From the NCBI GenBank assembly GCA_009841435.1, contig VXLW01000120.1, positions 1 through 64,000 on the forward strand: a DNA stretch of 64,000 nucleotides. Reading direction: 5' to 3'. A program made the position numbers and the translations under genes. Positions 53,567 through 62,180 of the stretch are shown here, one piece after another (the stretch's first letter is position 1; each line of letters begins with the position of its first letter). This stretch comes from Dehalococcoidia bacterium. GTDB taxonomy: Bacteria > Chloroflexota > Dehalococcoidia > Tepidiformales > Tepidiformaceae. A model generated the notes under the pieces. That model was not told where the DNA came from and made no database searches. It saw nothing but the letters and a program-made list of their open reading frames with translations.

Positions 53567-54189
53567 GACCCGGGCACTCCCGAATCCCCAGCGACGGCCT
53601 CCAGAATTGGGAGGGCGTCCGTGATGCGTTCGATGCGGTGGATATTCTCGCGTTCGACGCCGTGATTGCGCGGCCAGTCGACGAGGAACACGTGGGGGAT
53701 GCGCTCGGCGAGAAGAAGGGCGGTGTTGGGGTCGTCCTCGAAGTGGGCGAGGGGCTTGAGCGGGGGGATGACGCGCGCCTTGAAGGCGGAGGAGCGCTCG
53801 CGCCAGGAAGAGCGGAGGCGAACGGGCGGGGAAACCCCGAGCGTGCGCGCGAGCCAGTCCTCGGTGAGGGGGCGGGAGCCTTCGCCACGGGCGGAGACGA
53901 CGGCGCACTCGAAGCGCTCGGCGATGGCGTGGAATCCCTCGACGGCCCCGGGCATCGGCTTGCGCCGGAAATAGAGCCAGCGTTCGATGGGCCAGGTGGG
54001 GCGAGGGAGGCGAGGAGGAGAGGTGGCGTCGGAGCTCACCCCGCCTGGGTTTATGCCGAGGGGGTTGCGGCAGAGGACGCCGTCCATATCGAAGGTGACG
54101 AGGGGTCGGGAGCGGCCCACACGGCCAATGCTACGGCTGGTCCGCGTCTGGCGCTCTAAGCCGCCCGTACGGTAGCCTTCCGACATCAC
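53563..54189 (-). CDS. HAD-like hydrolase
   Basis: A 208-residue HAD protein. Motif I is 'LVTFDMDGVLCRNP' (about 30-43), 'AVVSARG' is the motif II position, and 'LAHFEDDPNTALLL' near the C-terminus supplies motif IV acids. The first 27 residues ('GLERQTRTSRSIGRVG') are unconserved, so the real start may be a later GTG. Convergent with the epoxide-hydrolase-like gene, overlapping by 4 nt. Substrate unknown. Confidence 0.7.
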   Translation of the reverse strand: MMSEGYRTGGLERQTRTSRSIGRVGRSRPLVTFDMDGVLCRNPLGINPGGVSSDATSPPRLPRPTWPIERWLYFRRKPMPGAVEGFHAIAERFECAVVSARGEGSRPLTEDWLARTLGVSPPVRLRSSWRERSSAFKARVIPPLKPLAHFEDDPNTALLLAERIPHVFLVDWPRNHGVERENIHRIERITDALPILEAVAGDSGVPGS

Positions 54190-54218
54190 GCCCGGGCGTT
54201 ACGGGCCCGGAGCGGGGG

Positions 54219-54512
54219 GTGGCAGGAGTGCTCTTTTCGGTACGGCTGGTTTCGAGGCAGCCCTCAGACCTCGATGCGGAGGCCTGGCAGGGTGTCGTCG
54301 CCCAACAGCTGGCAGCGACGAAAGCGCTCCGGGACGAGGGCAAGATCAAGGCCATCTACCGCGAGACGGGCGTGGGCGTGCTGGCCATCTTCGACGTGGC
54401 GGATGCCGCGGAGATGGATCAGATCCTCGCCGGACTGCCGATGGGCCGCTACTTCAGCAGCGTCACGGCGAACGCCATCTGGGACATGGGTCCCGCGCTT
54501 GAGAATGCGTAG
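54219..54512 (+). CDS. Muconolactone delta-isomerase-like protein
   Basis: A 97-residue ferredoxin-like alpha/beta protein of the MIase family: 'LFSVRLVSRQPSDLD', 'GVLAIFDVADAAEMDQILAGLPMG' (quoted in part) and 'VTANAIWDM'. Classic MIase acts in the beta-ketoadipate pathway, but many relatives are stand-alone with unknown substrates. It starts with GTG; a GTG at 54228 with GGCAGGAG closer by is an alternative. It is followed 5 nt later by the flavin reductase. Confidence 0.75.
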   Translation: MAGVLFSVRLVSRQPSDLDAEAWQGVVAQQLAATKALRDEGKIKAIYRETGVGVLAIFDVADAAEMDQILAGLPMGRYFSSVTANAIWDMGPALENA

Positions 54513-54517
54513 CGCCG

Positions 54518-55003
54518 ATGTCGCCAGTTGACGCGGATACCTTCAAAGACGCACTCGCTTCCTGGGCCTCAGGCGTCACGGTCCTGACGACGGAGCACGA
54601 GGGGCAGGTGTACGGCATCACCGCCTCGAGCTTCTCGACCCTCTCGATGGACCCGCTGCTGGTGCTGGTCTGCATTCAGAACGGGAACCACCTGGAGCGC
54701 ATGGTGCCGGCCTCGGGCAAGTTTGCGGTGAGCGTGCTGGCGACGGGCCAGGACGACATCTCCAATCACTTCGCGATCTCGGGCCGCGACCCGGGACCGG
54801 ACCTGGACGGCTTCGAGACGTTCACGGACCAGACGGGCTGTCCGATCGTGTCCGGCGCCATTGCGCACCTCGACTGTGAGCTCGAGGCGGTGGTGCCCGG
54901 CGGCGACCACGTCATCGCCCTGGGACGGGTGGTGGGGGCCGCCTCCGACCCGGACAAGGAGCCGCTGATGTACTTCCGGCGCGGCTACCACGGGCTCGAC
55001 TGA
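54518..55003 (+). CDS. Flavin reductase-like FMN-binding protein
   Basis: A 161-residue split-barrel flavoprotein. 'FKDALASWASGVTVLTT', 'YGITASSFSTLSMDPLLVLVCI' (quoted in part) and 'FAVSVLATGQDDISNHF' are the FMN/FAD-binding signature of two-component monooxygenase reductases (HpaC/FRP group). It could supply reduced flavin to an oxygenase not encoded in this window. GATG-type spacing to the preceding MIase gene implies co-transcription. Confidence 0.9.
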   Translation: MSPVDADTFKDALASWASGVTVLTTEHEGQVYGITASSFSTLSMDPLLVLVCIQNGNHLERMVPASGKFAVSVLATGQDDISNHFAISGRDPGPDLDGFETFTDQTGCPIVSGAIAHLDCELEAVVPGGDHVIALGRVVGAASDPDKEPLMYFRRGYHGLD

Positions 55004-55082
55004 GACGGGGCGATCGGGCGTTCGTGATACTTTGCACAGGCGCGGGCAGACGCGTACGATCCGCTTCCGGGGAGGGTAGGTC

Positions 55083-55754
55083 GTGTCGGTAGCGCTGGCG
55101 CTGGTCGGAGTTTCGGTCCTCGGGACGTGGGGGATCGCGACGATCGCCCTCATCGTGAGCGGCATCATCCTGATCGTTGCTCCGGGCGACGCCGAGACGG
55201 TCTCCAGCGGCCTTGCCGTCGGCATCTTCCTGCTGATTTCCGGCCTGATCTCGGGTGGCCTGATGCAAATCGTGGCGATGCCACTGATGGGCCTCGATCC
55301 GCCGCTTCCGATCAAGGCAAGCAGCATCATCTCGCACGACCGCATGAAGGAGTGGGCGAACGCGGGTCCCCTCCGCAGCTTCCCCGACGGCATCGCCACG
55401 GAGGTGCGGCTTCGCAGCCTGCGCGTGGCGATCGTGCGGCAGGGCGAAGAGGTGAGCGCGATGGCGGCGCTATGTCCCCATGCGCGGCTTCCGCTGGGCA
55501 GCTTCCCGGGCGCGCCGATCAAGGCGGAGCCGGTTCGCGACGGCTGTGTGATGTGCCCCTTCCACGGGGCGCGCTTCGACGTCTCGAACGGGAGCGTCGT
55601 TCGCCAGCCATTCAGCAGCGAGTTCAACTCGAACCATCCGTTCCTCGGGGCCTTCCAGTCGAAGCTGTTCTTCTGGAACATGGGCGCGGAGGATATCCAG
55701 ACCTACCCCGTCCGCGTCGAGAACGACGAGGTGCTGGTCGGGCTGCCCCGCTAG
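55083..55754 (+). CDS. Membrane-anchored Rieske [2Fe-2S] protein
   Basis: A 223-residue protein: two N-terminal transmembrane helices (about 5-30 and 42-65), then a Rieske domain with ligands in 'ALCPHARLPLG' (Cys-x-His) and 'CVMCPFHGARFD' (Cys-xx-His). The fold is of the ferredoxin type, with a hydrophobic C-terminal 'AFQSKLFFWNMG'. The partner enzyme is unknown; electron transfer to or from membrane carriers is likely. It starts with GTG behind GGGGAGGG; a GATACT at 55027-55032 is a possible -10. Confidence 0.85.
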   Translation: MSVALALVGVSVLGTWGIATIALIVSGIILIVAPGDAETVSSGLAVGIFLLISGLISGGLMQIVAMPLMGLDPPLPIKASSIISHDRMKEWANAGPLRSFPDGIATEVRLRSLRVAIVRQGEEVSAMAALCPHARLPLGSFPGAPIKAEPVRDGCVMCPFHGARFDVSNGSVVRQPFSSEFNSNHPFLGAFQSKLFFWNMGAEDIQTYPVRVENDEVLVGLPR

Positions 55755-55816
55755 CCTGTCCTCTCCGACTCCGCTCCCCCGGGAGCAGCGTGCTATTCTC
55801 CCGCCGAGGAGCGACC

Positions 55817-56266
55817 GTGGCTGACGTAACCGAAAGCAAGATCACCGACGAACACCGCGCCATGCTCGGGCAGCGGAGCGACCCCATCGAGGTCGTGCCG
55901 AAGACGGCGGACGCGCAGCGCATGCGCGATCTGCTGGGCGACACGGACCCGCGCTGGGCGGACGGCACGGGCATCGCGCCGCCGTACATCCTCGCGATGA
56001 TGGAGCCGCGGCTGCCCGCGGAGCTTTCGCCGCAGGTGCTCTCCAGCGGCATCCTGACGCAGACGGAGTGGAAGTTCAGCCAGCCGATCAAGCTGGAGGA
56101 GCCGCTGCAGGCGGTCACGCAGCTGATCGACGTGCGCGACCGGCTCGGGGGGCGTTACGGCTACAGCGTGCTCGTGATGTTCCAGACCTCGTACCTGAAC
56201 AGCGACGGAGAGGAGGCGGCCGCCTCGCTGCGCACGATCACGCAGTTCGACCGGCCGGAGTCCTAG
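55817..56266 (+). CDS. MaoC-type dehydratase, FAS1-like N-terminal subunit
   Basis: 149 residues with the N-terminal hot-dog pattern 'APPYILAMMEPRLPA', 'VLSSGILTQTEWKFSQPIKLEEPL' (quoted in part) of FAS1-like/MaoC_dehydrat_N domains. These pair with a catalytic MaoC subunit as heterodimeric enoyl-CoA hydratases, as in mycobacterial HadAB/ChsH. The next gene is that partner, 2 nt away. GTG start with GAGGAG; TATTCT at 55793-55798 is a candidate -10. Confidence 0.82.
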   Translation: MADVTESKITDEHRAMLGQRSDPIEVVPKTADAQRMRDLLGDTDPRWADGTGIAPPYILAMMEPRLPAELSPQVLSSGILTQTEWKFSQPIKLEEPLQAVTQLIDVRDRLGGRYGYSVLVMFQTSYLNSDGEEAAASLRTITQFDRPES

Positions 56267-56268
56267 CC

Positions 56269-56694
56269 ATGAGCCAGCGCTATTTCGAGGACATCGCCAC
56301 CGACGACGAGCTGGAGCCGCGCGAGCAGCTGCCGACCGAGGACAAGGCGGTCGAGTTCTTCGGGCGCGACAACCCCACCAACCCCGCGTTCGGCGACGCC
56401 GAAGCGGGGCGCCGCATGGGGTTTGGGGGCGCGCTCGTGCCGGGCCTGCTCAAGCTCTCGTGGATCACGAACTACGTTGGGATGTGGGCGGGTTCGGAGG
56501 CGAACCTGCGCAGCGTGCGCGTCGCGTTCCGGCGCCCCGACATCGCGGGCAGGCCGCTGACGCTCGCGGGCCGCGTGGTCGACAAGCGCCAGGAGGACGG
56601 CGTCAACGTCGTCGAGCTCGAGGTGGTGACGCTGGCGGACGACCAGCCCACCGTGCGCGGGAACGTGCAGGTCGAGATCCCCTCGCGACCGTAG
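56269..56694 (+). CDS. MaoC-type dehydratase, catalytic partner
   Basis: 141 residues. The hot-dog domain carries 'RDNPTNPAFGDAEAGRRMGFGGALVPGLL' (quoted in part), which resembles the hydratase-2 region, although the usual D-x4-H pair (…DxNPIHxD…) has Asn/Phe at the His position. The pair with 55817 may be an enoyl-CoA hydratase with altered catalysis or a structural pair. It precedes two CaiB-type CoA-transferases in one operon. Confidence 0.8.
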   Translation: MSQRYFEDIATDDELEPREQLPTEDKAVEFFGRDNPTNPAFGDAEAGRRMGFGGALVPGLLKLSWITNYVGMWAGSEANLRSVRVAFRRPDIAGRPLTLAGRVVDKRQEDGVNVVELEVVTLADDQPTVRGNVQVEIPSRP

Positions 56695-56704
56695 GCCCAG
56701 CACC

Positions 56705-57889
56705 ATGCCCCTCCCGCTGGAAGGCATCCGCGTGCTGGAGGTGGGCACGTTTGTCTCCGCGCCGTATTGCGGGCGCCTGTTCGCGGGCTACGGGGCGGAA
56801 GTCATCAAGGTCGAGCCGCCGGGGGGCGACATTGCCCGCGCGCACGGTCCCTTCAAGGACGGCGTGCCCGACCCCGAGACGAGCGCGCTCTTCCTCTACC
56901 TGAACACGAGCAAGCGGTCGGTGGAGCTCGACCTGGGCTCGCAGGCGGGGCGCGACGCCTTCCTGCGGCTGGCGGCCGACGCCGACGTCATCATCGAGAA
57001 CTACCGGCCGAGCGACGCCCGCGCCCTCGGGCTCGACTACGAGCGCCTGCGGGCGGTGAACCCGCGGCTCGTGCTGGTCTCGATCACGGCGTACGGGCAG
57101 GAGGGCCCGTACGCGGAGTACCACTCGAACAACCTCATCGCCTTCGCTATGGGCGGGCAGATGTTCCTGACCGGCGATCCGGACAAGCCGCCGGTCAAGA
57201 ACGGTGGCTACCAGGCCGACTACCAGGGCGGGCTGAACGCCTTCTCGGCGGCTAACCTGGCCCTGCTGGCGGCAGAGCGCGACGGTGAGGGGCAGCACGT
57301 CGATATCAGCGTGCAGCACTGCATGGCGCCGATCCTCGAGGCGGGCGTGCCGTTCTACTCATACAACGGCCTCTGGCTGGGGCAGCGGCGCGGGAACCTG
57401 ATGTCGAGCTTCATGGGCGTCTACCCCTGCCTGGACGGGCAGGTTGGCGTGCACGTGATGGCGCGCAACTGGCCCCCCTTCGCGGAGGCGACGGGCCACC
57501 CGGAGTGGCTCGAGGACGAGCGCTTCGCGACGGCCGAGTCGCGGCGCGAGCACGACGACGTCCTGATGGCCGAGGTGATCGCGTGGGCGGCGGGGATGCG
57601 GAAGAAGGAGGCATACGCGCTCGGCGGGGAGTTCCGCGCGCCGATCACGTTCATCCACACGATGGAGGACCTGCTGGAGAGTCCGCAGCTTGAGGCGCGG
57701 GGCTTCCTGCGGCGCATCGAGCACCCGGTCGCGGGGGAGGCCTCCTACCCGGGGCCGCCGTGGTGGATGGGTCCGGACGCCTGGCGGGACGGCCCGGCCC
57801 CACTGCTGGGGGCGGACACGCAGGTGGTGCTGGCGGAAGCGGGCCTGTCGGACGCCGAGATTGCGACCGTCGCGGGGGCGCCGGCATGA
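56705..57889 (+). CDS. CaiB/BaiF-type CoA-transferase
   Basis: A 394-residue class III CoA-transferase with 'GIRVLEVGTFVSAPYCGRLFAGYGAEVIKVEPP' (quoted in part) at the N-terminus. The catalytic Asp is in 'GGYQADYQGGLNAF', and the C-terminal 'ARGFLRRIEHPVAG' is conserved. It acts as an interlocked dimer. The gene's end overlaps the next ORF by 4 nt. Confidence 0.92.
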   Translation: MPLPLEGIRVLEVGTFVSAPYCGRLFAGYGAEVIKVEPPGGDIARAHGPFKDGVPDPETSALFLYLNTSKRSVELDLGSQAGRDAFLRLAADADVIIENYRPSDARALGLDYERLRAVNPRLVLVSITAYGQEGPYAEYHSNNLIAFAMGGQMFLTGDPDKPPVKNGGYQADYQGGLNAFSAANLALLAAERDGEGQHVDISVQHCMAPILEAGVPFYSYNGLWLGQRRGNLMSSFMGVYPCLDGQVGVHVMARNWPPFAEATGHPEWLEDERFATAESRREHDDVLMAEVIAWAAGMRKKEAYALGGEFRAPITFIHTMEDLLESPQLEARGFLRRIEHPVAGEASYPGPPWWMGPDAWRDGPAPLLGADTQVVLAEAGLSDAEIATVAGAPA

Positions 57890-58353
57890 GCGAACTCGCA
57901 CGGGCGGTGGCGTTCTTCGAGCAGTGCGACGACCCGGTGCTGCTGCACGAGCTGCTGGCGGTCGTCGCGCGGCGGACGAAGCGCTTCGTCGCGCAGGCGA
58001 TGGCGCAGGGTGGGGAGGACGCCATCCCCGCACCGGCGGAGGAGCCGGCGCCGGCCACGCCCGCACGAGAGCGGGAGGCCCGCCGGCTGGTGGAGCGCAC
58101 GAAGGACTTCGCGGAGCTACAGGCGCTCGCCCGCGCAATCGGGCGGCGCACGGAGACACTGGAGATCGCGGCCTCGGCGGAGTTTCCGGCAGGGGCGCGG
58201 ATCAAGGTGCCCCGACGCGTGGCCTTCCCACCGCCCGATAACTGGGTGTCGGGCACGGTCGAGACGACGGGCACGATGCTTCGGGTCGAGCTCGACAGCG
58301 GGAAGCGCTGGGAGGGGCCGCCCAGCCTCGCGCGACCGGCGGGTTCGCCATGA
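57886..58353 (+). CDS. Unknown protein between two CoA-transferase genes
   Basis: 155 residues, no family recognised. The N-terminus is helical ('LARAVAFFEQCDDPVLLHELLAVVARRTKRF', quoted in part), followed by a Pro/Ala-rich acidic linker. The C-terminus (about 95-150) looks like a small beta-barrel ('AGARIKVPRRVAFPP', 'WVSGTVETTGTMLRVELDSGKRW'). ATGA overlaps on both sides couple it tightly to the flanking CoA-transferases, making it a candidate partner or regulator of them. Confidence 0.6.
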   Translation: MSELARAVAFFEQCDDPVLLHELLAVVARRTKRFVAQAMAQGGEDAIPAPAEEPAPATPAREREARRLVERTKDFAELQALARAIGRRTETLEIAASAEFPAGARIKVPRRVAFPPPDNWVSGTVETTGTMLRVELDSGKRWEGPPSLARPAGSP

Positions 58354-59591
58354 AGGCGCCGCTCGCGGGCATCCGCGTGGTCGACCTGACGATGGTGTGG
58401 GCGGGGCCCTTCGGCACGAGGCTGCTGGGCGACTACGGGGCGGAGGTCATCAAGGTCGAGGGCCCGGGGCAGTGGGACCTCCTGCGAGGACTGGGCGGCA
58501 TCCCGCGGACCGTGGACCGCTGGTACAACCGCGCCGCCTACTTCAACCACAACAACCGGAACAAATACTCGGCGGCGATCGACCTGCGGCAGGAGGCAGG
58601 GCGCGACCTGCTGCTGCAACTGCTGGCGAAGAGCGACGTGCTGGTCGAGAACTACCGCGCAAACGTGATGGACAACCTCGGGCTGAGCTTCGAGGAGGTT
58701 CGGGCGGTGAACCCGCGCATCGTCTACGTGTCGATGCCGGGCCACGGCAAGACCGGCCCGGAGGCGCACTACGTGACCTACGGGACGAACGTCGAGCAGC
58801 TGGCGGGACTGGTGTCGGTCTCCGGGTACGAGGGCGGGGAACCGCTGAAGACCGGGTTCAGCTACGGCGATCCAACGGCGGGGCTGGCGGTGCCGGCTGC
58901 GGTCGCGCTGGGGCTGAGGCAGCGCAACCGCACGGGCGAGGGCGTGCACATCGACCTCGCACAGCGCGAGAACCTGACGGGCTTCGTGGGCGAGTACCTG
59001 GTCGACTACAGCATGAACCGCGAACTGCGCGCGCCCGCAGGCAACACCCACCCGCACTTCGCGCCGCACGGGGTCTACCCGAGCGGCGGCGAGGACCGCT
59101 GGATCACGATCGCGTGCGAGAACGACGAGCAGTTCGGGGGGCTCTGCCGGGCCATGCAGCAGGAAGAGCTGGCCGACGATGACCGTTTCGCCACGATGGC
59201 GACGCGCAAAGCGAACGAACGGGAGCTGGACGCGATCATCGAGGAGTGGACCTCGACGTGGGGGCACTACGAGGCGATGCACATCCTGCAACGCCACGGG
59301 GTGCCCGCGGGCGCGGTGCTTACGATTCCCGAGGTGATGAGCGACCCACAGCTGCGGGCGCGGGGCGCGTGGTCGGAGCAGGTCCATCCGGACGCGGGCA
59401 CTTGGGAGGTCGAGACACCACCCTGGAACCTGACACGCACCCCGGGACACGCTCGCATCCCCGCACCCGGCTTCGCCGAGCACAACAGCTACGTGTTCCG
59501 TGACCTGCTGGGGCTGGACGAGGAGACGATCGCGCGGCTCTACGCCGACGGGGTCACCGCCGACGAGCCGAACGTGCAGTCACACACCTAG
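58350..59591 (+). CDS. CaiB/BaiF-type CoA-transferase
   Basis: 413 residues. 'GIRVVDLTMVWAGPFGTRLLGDYGAEVIKVEGPG' (quoted in part), the catalytic Asp in 'FSYGDPTAGLAV', and 'LDEETIARLYADGV' at the C-terminus. Sequence style is closest to the C-terminal half of the fused enzyme at 48045. It ends convergently with the cyclophilin gene (4-nt overlap). Confidence 0.92.
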   Translation: MKAPLAGIRVVDLTMVWAGPFGTRLLGDYGAEVIKVEGPGQWDLLRGLGGIPRTVDRWYNRAAYFNHNNRNKYSAAIDLRQEAGRDLLLQLLAKSDVLVENYRANVMDNLGLSFEEVRAVNPRIVYVSMPGHGKTGPEAHYVTYGTNVEQLAGLVSVSGYEGGEPLKTGFSYGDPTAGLAVPAAVALGLRQRNRTGEGVHIDLAQRENLTGFVGEYLVDYSMNRELRAPAGNTHPHFAPHGVYPSGGEDRWITIACENDEQFGGLCRAMQQEELADDDRFATMATRKANERELDAIIEEWTSTWGHYEAMHILQRHGVPAGAVLTIPEVMSDPQLRARGAWSEQVHPDAGTWEVETPPWNLTRTPGHARIPAPGFAEHNSYVFRDLLGLDEETIARLYADGVTADEPNVQSHT

Positions 59592-60529
59592 TTCCCGGCG
59601 TCTTCGTCGCCGGCTTCTCCGTCTTCGCCACCGTCTTCAGCCTCTGCCTCGCCTTCGTTGTCCCCCTCAGCACCCTCCTCGGCTTCGGGCTCGGGCGTGG
59701 GCGCATCGGGGTTGGGAGCGCGGGTGATGGTGACAGACTCCATGACGTCGCCCTCAGCGATGGCATTGACGACTTCCATGCCATCGATGACGCGCCCGAA
59801 GGGGTAGAAGCTATCGCGATTGCCTGCATCGAAGTCGAGGGCGGGGTTGTCCTTCAGGTTGATGAAGAACTGGCTGCCGAAATAGGGCTGGCCAGCGCCC
59901 TTCGCCATCGCGACCGTGCCGGCTTCGTTGCGAACCTCGTTGGGCTCGTCGCCGGTGATGTAGCCGGGACCGCCGCGGCCGGTACCGGTGGGATCGCCGC
60001 CCTGGACGACGAAGTTGTCGACTACGCGGTGGAAGACGAGGCCGTCGAAGAAACGGTTCTCGGCGAGGAAGACGAAGCTGTTGACAGTGTTGGGGGCGGT
60101 CTCGGCGAAGAGCTCGATAACGATGTCGCCCCTGGAGGTGGAGATGGTTGCGGTGTAGAGCTCGAATTCGGGCTTGATGACGAAGTCGGCTGCCGGGTAG
60201 TTGCGCACGATGACGTCGGAGGGCTCGTCCTCCTCCTCGGCCGGCTCGGCGGCCGCGGTCTCCTCGGCGGCGGGAGCGGTCGGGATCTCGTCGATGTCGG
60301 CATCGCCGCCCCTGTTCGGCAAGAAAGCCGCGAGGGAGATGCCGGCAACCATGAGCACGACGCCAACCGCGGCGAACGTGGCGAGCGCCGCCCGCCCGGT
60401 GAACAGGTTCATGGGGAAGCCGGGCTTGAAGGTCTGGCCCTGGCCGCCGCTGACGTAGCGCCGCTGGCGGCGTTGACGCTGGCCACGGTGCTGCTGGCTA
60501 CGCTGCTGGCGGCGTCGGTTAGGGGGCAA
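59588..60529 (-). CDS. Membrane-anchored cyclophilin peptidyl-prolyl isomerase
   Basis: 313 residues: a very basic cytoplasmic N-terminus ('RRRQQRSQQHRGQRQRRQRR'), one transmembrane helix (about 46-70), an acidic linker, then a cyclophilin domain with 'FHRVVDNFVVQGGDPTGTGRGG', 'FFINLKDNPALDF' and 'FGRVIDGMEVV'. An 'EGEAEAEDGG' acidic tail follows. The domain faces outside, so it would assist folding of secreted proteins. ATG at 60529. Confidence 0.9.
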   Translation of the reverse strand: MPPNRRRQQRSQQHRGQRQRRQRRYVSGGQGQTFKPGFPMNLFTGRAALATFAAVGVVLMVAGISLAAFLPNRGGDADIDEIPTAPAAEETAAAEPAEEEDEPSDVIVRNYPAADFVIKPEFELYTATISTSRGDIVIELFAETAPNTVNSFVFLAENRFFDGLVFHRVVDNFVVQGGDPTGTGRGGPGYITGDEPNEVRNEAGTVAMAKGAGQPYFGSQFFINLKDNPALDFDAGNRDSFYPFGRVIDGMEVVNAIAEGDVMESVTITRAPNPDAPTPEPEAEEGAEGDNEGEAEAEDGGEDGEAGDEDAGN

Positions 60530-60617
60530 GGCGGGCCTCGGTGCGTGGTCGCGCTAGTCGCGTCATAGCTGCGGCTGCGAGTATACGAAGGCGGGGGCTA
60601 GGCGAAACTTGCCCGCC

Positions 60618-62156
60618 TCAGGCGCCGGTGTGGCCGAGCTTCGCGAGCTCCTCGCGCGTGACCTCGCGGTCGTCCCAGGGGATGGATTCGCCGCCGAGCT
60701 CGATCGAGCGTTCGTGGCCCTTGCCGCAGATCACGATGCTGTCGCCGGGTTCGGCGCGGGCGAGGGCGGCGGCGATGGCCTCGCGCCGGTCCTCGACCTC
60801 GATGAAGTCGCGCCCGCGGACGCGTCCGGCCTCCTCGGCGTGGCGGCCGATCTCGCGGACGATGGTGGCGGGGTCCTCGCCACGCGGGTCCTCGTTCGTG
60901 AACACGGCGAAATCGGCGCCTTCGGCGGCGGCGCGCCCGACGCCGAAGCGTCGTCCGGGATCGCGCTCACCCGCGGCGCCAGCCACGATGATGAGGTTGC
61001 GCTCGGCGATCTCGCGCAGGACGGAAAGCACCTTGCGAACGGAGTCGCCGGTGTGGGCGTAGTCGACCACGACGCCGAATGGCTGGCCCATGTCGATGCG
61101 CTCCATGCGGCCGGGCACGCCGTGGCAGGCGGCGATGCCGCGGCCAATGGCCTCGGGCTCGATGCCCAGGGCGAGGGCGGCGCCCGCGGCCGCGAGCGCG
61201 TTGGCGACGTTAAAGAGCGCGGGCATGCGGATTTCCGTGCCCACCTCCGCGCCGGGGAGGGCGAGGCGGAAACGGCTGCCATCGGCGTGCAGCTCGATGT
61301 GGCGGGCGGTGACGTCGACGCCAGGCGTCTCGAGGCCGTAGCGGACGGCGCGCTGTGAGGTCAGGCCGAGCAGGAAGCTGGCGGAAGGGTCGTCGGCGTT
61401 GGCGACGGCGGCCCTGCCGCGGTTGACAGGCGTGTGGTCGAGGGCGGCGAAGAGCTGGCCCTTGGCCTCGCGGTAGGCCTCGAAGGTCTCGTGAAAGTCG
61501 AGGTGGTCACCGGTGAGGTTCGTGAGGACGGCGACGTCAAAGGCAACCTCGTCGAGGCGATGGAGGGCGAGGCCGTGGCTGGTGGCCTCGACCACGGCAT
61601 ACTCGCAGCCCGCCTCGACCATCTCGCGGAGCAGGCGCTGCACCTCGGGCGCCTCGGGGGTGGTCATGCGGTGGGTGTGGCTGTCGATGTCGGTACCGGG
61701 CACGTAGGCGTCGACGGTGCCGAGGCGACCGACGCGGGCGCCGGCGGCTTCGAGAATGGATGTCAGGATGTAGGCGGTGGTCGTCTTGCCATCGGTGCCG
61801 GTGATGCCAATGACGGTGAGCTCGCGACCGGGGTGGCCGTGGAGGGCGGCGGCGGCCTGCGCGAGCGCCGCGCGGGTGTCCTCGACGGCGACGATGGGCT
61901 GGTCGCCGGGGAGGTGGCGCCAGGTCCCCCGTCGGCCGCGCTCGACGACGACGGCGGCGGCCCCTGCATCGAGGGCGTCGGTGAGGAAGGCATGACCATC
62001 GACGGTGAAGCCAGGAACGGCGACGAAGAGGGCCCCGGATTCGACTCGGCGGGAGTCGTGCTCGACGTGCTCGATGACAACGTCACCGTCGCCACGCACC
62101 AACTCGGCGCCGGGAATCTCCTCGATGAGCGATGCAAGTACACGAGCGTCGCTCAT
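60618..62156 (-). CDS. murE: UDP-N-acetylmuramoyl-tripeptide synthetase (MurE family)
   Basis: A 512-residue Mur ligase adding the third amino acid of the peptidoglycan stem. The ATP motif is 'IGITGTDGKTTTAYIL' (about 116-131), with 'TNLTGDHLDFH', the carbamylated-Lys region 'YREAKGQLF' and 'DYAHTGDSV' as further landmarks. The amino-acid-binding motif, DNPR in meso-diaminopimelate enzymes, reads 'EDPRGEDP', so which diamino acid is used cannot be assigned. It lies in a leftward cluster with hisC, hisB and a Nudix gene. Confidence 0.93.
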   Translation of the reverse strand: MSDARVLASLIEEIPGAELVRGDGDVVIEHVEHDSRRVESGALFVAVPGFTVDGHAFLTDALDAGAAAVVVERGRRGTWRHLPGDQPIVAVEDTRAALAQAAAALHGHPGRELTVIGITGTDGKTTTAYILTSILEAAGARVGRLGTVDAYVPGTDIDSHTHRMTTPEAPEVQRLLREMVEAGCEYAVVEATSHGLALHRLDEVAFDVAVLTNLTGDHLDFHETFEAYREAKGQLFAALDHTPVNRGRAAVANADDPSASFLLGLTSQRAVRYGLETPGVDVTARHIELHADGSRFRLALPGAEVGTEIRMPALFNVANALAAAGAALALGIEPEAIGRGIAACHGVPGRMERIDMGQPFGVVVDYAHTGDSVRKVLSVLREIAERNLIIVAGAAGERDPGRRFGVGRAAAEGADFAVFTNEDPRGEDPATIVREIGRHAEEAGRVRGRDFIEVEDRREAIAAALARAEPGDSIVICGKGHERSIELGGESIPWDDREVTREELAKLGHTGA

Positions 62157-62180
62157 AGGTCGCGTCCGGCGCCGAGTTGT

